Below are positions 60,940-64,000 of a stretch of 64,000 nucleotides of DNA, in pieces; positions within the stretch are counted from its first letter, which is position 1; each line of letters opens with the position of its first letter. The DNA is taken from assembly GCA_963677345.2 (NCBI GenBank), contig CAXXLC010000014.1, positions 62,001-126,000 of the forward strand. Direction: 5' to 3'. Below the pieces are notes generated by a model. The model saw nothing but the letters and a program-made list of their open reading frames with translations, did no database searches and was not told where the DNA came from. The position numbers and the translations under genes are program-made. This DNA is from Saccharicrinis sp963677345 (lineage in GTDB: Bacteria > Bacteroidota > Bacteroidia > Bacteroidales > Marinilabiliaceae).

Positions 60940-62223
60940 ATGAACACAGTAGATTCACAAAAAATTATAGATCTGATCCATCAGGAAGTTGTTCCTGCCA
61001 TAGGATGTACAGAGCCCATAGCCGTTGCTTTTGCTGTAGCTAAGGCCAAAGAAATATTAAATGAAACAGTAGAACAGGCTGAGGTTTTTTTAAGTGCAAA
61101 TATCCTTAAAAATTCAATGGGTGTTGGAATACCCGGTACAGGTATGATCGGACTGCCTATTGCCATAGCAATGGGGGTGACTATTGGTAATTCTGAATAT
61201 GGTCTGGAAGTATTAAAAGATTCCAACGAAGAGGCTTTGCTAAAAGCTAAATTGTTTGTTTCAGAACAAAGAGGATTTGTTCACTTAAAAAAGGATGCTC
61301 CTGATCGTTTATATATTGAAGCTGTTTGTAAAGGAAAGAATAGTACTTCTAAGGTGATTATTTGTGGAAATCACACTCATATAGTTTATGTTGATTTAAA
61401 TGGTGAAATATTACTGGATGAATTAACTTCTTTTGATAACCAGGTTGAGTTAAAAGAGGAAGTTGAATTAAGTTTTGATATCGTATATAATTTTGCTTTA
61501 GAAACACCTTTGGCTGACTTGGAATTTATTATTGATGCGGCTAAACTTAATGGTCAGGCAGCCCTCGAATCAGAAAAAGGATTTTTTGGTCATGGACTAG
61601 GTAAAACCCTAAAAGGAGGATCTCAGAGCTATATTTTAGGGGATAATGTTTTTAGTAAGATTATTGCAGCAACAAGTAATGCCTGTGATGTTCGTATGGC
61701 TGGTGCAATGGTGCCTGTAATGAGTAATTCAGGTAGTGGAAATCAAGGGATTACTGCAACTTTGCCGGTTTTGGTTTTTGCCCAGGAAAATAAATGTTCA
61801 CAGGAAGCCCTGATTCGTGCCTTAACATTAAGTCATTTGATGCTGATTTATATTAAAAGAAATCTGGGACGACTTTCTGGTTTATGTGGCGTAACAGTGG
61901 CAGCTATCGGTTCAAGTTGTGGAATTACATATTTAATGGGTGGTAATCGTGACCAGGTAGCATATTCTGTAAAAAATATGATTGGGAATTTAGCGGGTGT
62001 TATTTGCGATGGTGCTAAACCAAGCTGTTCTTTAAAAGTTTCCAGTGCGGTATCAACAGCTACACTATCTTCAATGTTAGCAATGGATAATAAATCGGTT
62101 TCTTCATTAGAAGGAATTACAGATGAGGATGTAGATAAAACAATCAGAAATCTGACCGATATTGGTTCGAGTGGAATGCTACAGACTGATGAATTAGTTT
62201 TGGATATAATGACTCATAAATGA
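60940..62223 (+). CDS. UPF0597-family protein, probable L-cysteine desulfidase / L-serine dehydratase-like
   Basis: The protein has 427 residues. Family motifs are PAIGCTEPIAVAFA, GTGMIGLPIAIAMG, NACDVRMAGAMVPVMSNSGSGNQG and VICDGAKPSC. C23, C316 and C356 are spaced like the three cysteines reported to hold a [4Fe-4S] cluster in the archaeal desulfidase MJ1025. The C316-C356 gap of 40 is the same. It would convert cysteine to pyruvate, sulfide and ammonia, or act on serine in a similar way. It is cytoplasmic and stands alone between two terminators. Confidence 0.85.
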   Translation: MNTVDSQKIIDLIHQEVVPAIGCTEPIAVAFAVAKAKEILNETVEQAEVFLSANILKNSMGVGIPGTGMIGLPIAIAMGVTIGNSEYGLEVLKDSNEEALLKAKLFVSEQRGFVHLKKDAPDRLYIEAVCKGKNSTSKVIICGNHTHIVYVDLNGEILLDELTSFDNQVELKEEVELSFDIVYNFALETPLADLEFIIDAAKLNGQAALESEKGFFGHGLGKTLKGGSQSYILGDNVFSKIIAATSNACDVRMAGAMVPVMSNSGSGNQGITATLPVLVFAQENKCSQEALIRALTLSHLMLIYIKRNLGRLSGLCGVTVAAIGSSCGITYLMGGNRDQVAYSVKNMIGNLAGVICDGAKPSCSLKVSSAVSTATLSSMLAMDNKSVSSLEGITDEDVDKTIRNLTDIGSSGMLQTDELVLDIMTHK

Positions 62224-62290
62224 TTATGATTTTGTTTATCGATAATTGTAAATAGTATTAAACTGTTTTTAATTAATATTGTGTATTAGG

Positions 62291-62327
62291 ATAAAGAGGC
62301 TGTCTTAAATAAGATGGCCTCCTTTAT
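62291..62327 (+). terminator. Hairpin terminator after the desulfidase-like gene
   Basis: ATAAAGAGGCTGTCTT pairs with AAGATGGCCTCCTTTAT around a 4-base loop, with one bulge and one weak pair. T-rich sequence follows. Confidence 0.75.
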
Positions 62328-62398
62328 ACTATATTACTTTTGTACAGAATGTTGATTGTTCATACAATTGTATTTAAAAATTAATATGGTTGCTTCAT

Positions 62399-63019
62399 TT
62401 AGCAATAATATACCACTTCAAGAAACTTACCTGAGCCTGTTTTACCATCTTTACTTGGCTTTAATTCCTTTAAAACCCCTGCTACAATTATTTCTTCATC
62501 GGGCAGTTTATCAAATAGTTTAGTGTGGGCAATTAAAAGTGTTTCGTTAGTTGTGGAATCTTTTAATTGGTAAACATCATATTCTTCAATTAGTGGAATC
62601 ATACTAAATGTAGTTATGTTACCTGCAATAATAGGAATCATAATAAATCCTGTAAATTCAGATTTTGAATCAACCAGATGGGGTATGCCTTTGGTGATAA
62701 TTGAATTTGAAAATATACCACTTTTATTGGTGTCTGAAAGGCTCAGATTTTTTGCGTGTAAGCGATCGTATTTTTTCTGTAATGTTTTATCAAGCATTGA
62801 GATAATCTTGTTTTTGTCCTCCAGAGGTAGGTTTATCATTAACATTTCAAGAAACAGAATCATTTCCTGGTGGTCGCTGAAAATACCGGCTACCTTGCCC
62901 AATTCAGACTGGTCAATGCGTCCGTCATTGGCTTTGGCTTTAAAGTTGTAAAACCTTCCTCCGTTATCCAGAATTTCCAATGCCTCATTTATATTTTTTG
63001 CAGGTGTTATCTTCTTCAT
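62399..63019 (-). CDS. Conserved-looking cytoplasmic protein of unknown function
   Basis: The protein has 206 residues without signal peptide. The N-terminal half is helical (NINEALEILDNGGRFYNFKA, DQSELGKVAGIFSDHQEM); the second half is beta-rich (FTGFIMIPIIAGNITTFSMI, EEIIVAGVLKELKPS). It ends in VVYYC. I do not recognise a family. DNDGRIDQSE-like acidic residues (ANDGRIDQSELG) recall an EF-hand, but only one is present. It is transcribed toward the desulfidase-like gene. Confidence 0.72.
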   Translation of the reverse strand: MKKITPAKNINEALEILDNGGRFYNFKAKANDGRIDQSELGKVAGIFSDHQEMILFLEMLMINLPLEDKNKIISMLDKTLQKKYDRLHAKNLSLSDTNKSGIFSNSIITKGIPHLVDSKSEFTGFIMIPIIAGNITTFSMIPLIEEYDVYQLKDSTTNETLLIAHTKLFDKLPDEEIIVAGVLKELKPSKDGKTGSGKFLEVVYYC

Positions 63020-63128
63020 TTATTAATGGTTGTTAAGTCAAAAGTTCCTGATTAAAAGTTGATCGTGCATTCTTAAGTAAGAGAACTACTTTTCAACCAT
63101 TACCCTTGTTACCTTTCACTGTTTGTAA

Positions 63129-63482
63129 TTAAAAAAATACCTCGGCACCAGATACCGATAATTGAATTTGTTGTTCCGTTAGTTTTAACTCTTTATTATT
63201 CAGAGCTGCCAAAACTACATTTTTATTATAGTTATTGGTGTCTTTCAGAGTTAAATACTCATCCACATCAATCCATCTGGCTTCAATAATCTCTGAGTCA
63301 TCATAAATTGAAATAACAGGAATAAAATCTGCTTTTTCAATGGGAATCTTGACCCAAAGTAATTTAGAGCCATTTAGATTTGGAATTAAACTGGATATTT
63401 CCTTTTGAAAATCATCTATGGATTTAGGCAGCGTATCCGTATCAATGGTAATTCCCTGGTATTTGTCTTCTGTAATCTTCAT
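63129..63482 (-). CDS. Small protein resembling a Nudix protein without its Nudix box
   Basis: The protein has 117 residues from ATG 63482; a longer frame from TTG 63497 is less likely. LLWVKIPIEKADFIPVI resembles the domain that precedes some Nudix hydrolases, and SEIIEARWIDVDEYL resembles the segment after the Nudix fold. The Nudix box (GX5EX7REUXEEXGU) and the surrounding core are missing. It may be the product of an internal deletion or a shortened family member. No enzyme activity should be assumed. Confidence 0.55.
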   Translation of the reverse strand: MKITEDKYQGITIDTDTLPKSIDDFQKEISSLIPNLNGSKLLWVKIPIEKADFIPVISIYDDSEIIEARWIDVDEYLTLKDTNNYNKNVVLAALNNKELKLTEQQIQLSVSGAEVFF

Positions 63483-64000
63483 GGGCAACAAAACCAAAAC
63501 TGATGAATTATAAAGTTCAAATTATAAGTTACCAAAAGTAGGTAAATGTTTACGAAAAATAAATTTATACTGAGAAACTTTGGGTATTGAAAATTGTATT
63601 TTAAAATAGAAAAGATTGCTCATTGAACAACCTTCCTATTTTAAATAATAGTTATAAACAATAAAAAACTATTTGTAGTAATACTATAATGACTTAATGA
63701 CAGTACAAAGATGGGGCTATTGCTGTTTGTGTGCAATACTTAAATATGGTGATATTAGAACAGCTTGATTGCAATATTATAGGGTGTTATTTTGTAAGGT
63801 GTTGGTTCATAGCTGTATTAATATCGCTATAAATTGGGATTTATAGAGCATTTTGATATTGCTAATTTTGAAACGTTTTTAAATGTCAATACAGAAATTT
63901 CTGATTAATATAAAAAGAAAGCTGTTGTTAATTGAATTTTTATGAAGTATGAAATATAAAAACTATCAAAATAATCAGATTTTACCTTTTAATATAAATA
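63483..64000. other. Right-end intergenic region
   Basis: These 518 bases are AT-rich and contain no supported gene. A hairpin, CTATAAAT with ATTTATAG around TGGG, lies at 63827-63846. A promoter for the minus-strand gene is expected near 63500 but I cannot place it. Confidence 0.4.

Noticed and set aside
1..64000. CRISPR arrays, tRNA or rRNA genes, phage or integrase genes
   Set aside because: No regular repeat-spacer pattern, cloverleaf, rRNA sequence, integrase or transposase motif was found.

Overview
The window is about 64 kb of AT-rich DNA, roughly one third G+C in most genes, from a member of the Bacteroidota. The evidence is SusC/SusD pairs, hybrid two-component sensors, -7 promoter boxes of the TAnnTTTG type, and mostly Shine-Dalgarno-free starts. 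An anaerobic or marine Bacteroidia (Marinilabiliales-like) is my guess; no rRNA, tRNA or marker gene is present to prove it.

Bases 1-43.5 kb are one large polysaccharide utilisation locus (PUL). It opens with the 3' end of a probable GH20 enzyme, then two hybrid two-component regulators facing tail to tail. A first unit follows: GH2, two sulfatases, SusC and SusD. A second long unit of ten genes holds GH29, GH27, GH20, GH29, GH110, GH20, two sulfatases, GH109 and GH2. A third short unit holds a GH33-type sialidase and a GH29. Together these can remove alpha-fucose, alpha-1,3-galactose (blood group B type), alpha-GalNAc (blood group A type), beta-galactose, beta-HexNAc, sialic acid and several sulfate esters. 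The target I infer is sulfated, fucosylated, mucin-like O-glycan or a comparable animal glycoprotein. No endo-acting enzyme is visible.

Bases 43.6-50.4 kb are a control and amino-sugar catabolism block. It contains a LacI-type repressor, a cytoplasmic CBM9-like protein behind a perfect 20-bp palindrome, a large NagB-like deaminase fused to a PIG-L-like deacetylase domain, a ROK sugar kinase and a NahK-like N-acetylhexosamine 1-kinase. These would process GlcNAc and GalNAc released by the PUL. An 80-nt leader with conserved sequence and structure sits at the same distance from the start codon of the NagB-like gene and of a GH29 gene 19 kb away. It is the best candidate here for an undescribed regulatory RNA. 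A MITE-like 165-bp element lies between the two kinase genes.

Bases 50.6-64 kb are apparently unrelated: two secreted proteins of unknown role, a Na/Pi cotransporter, a secreted protein of unknown family, a NEW3-domain/ABC transporter operon, a cysteine-desulfidase-like protein, and two small minus-strand genes, one of which looks like a Nudix protein without its Nudix box. Several strong hairpin terminators separate these units.
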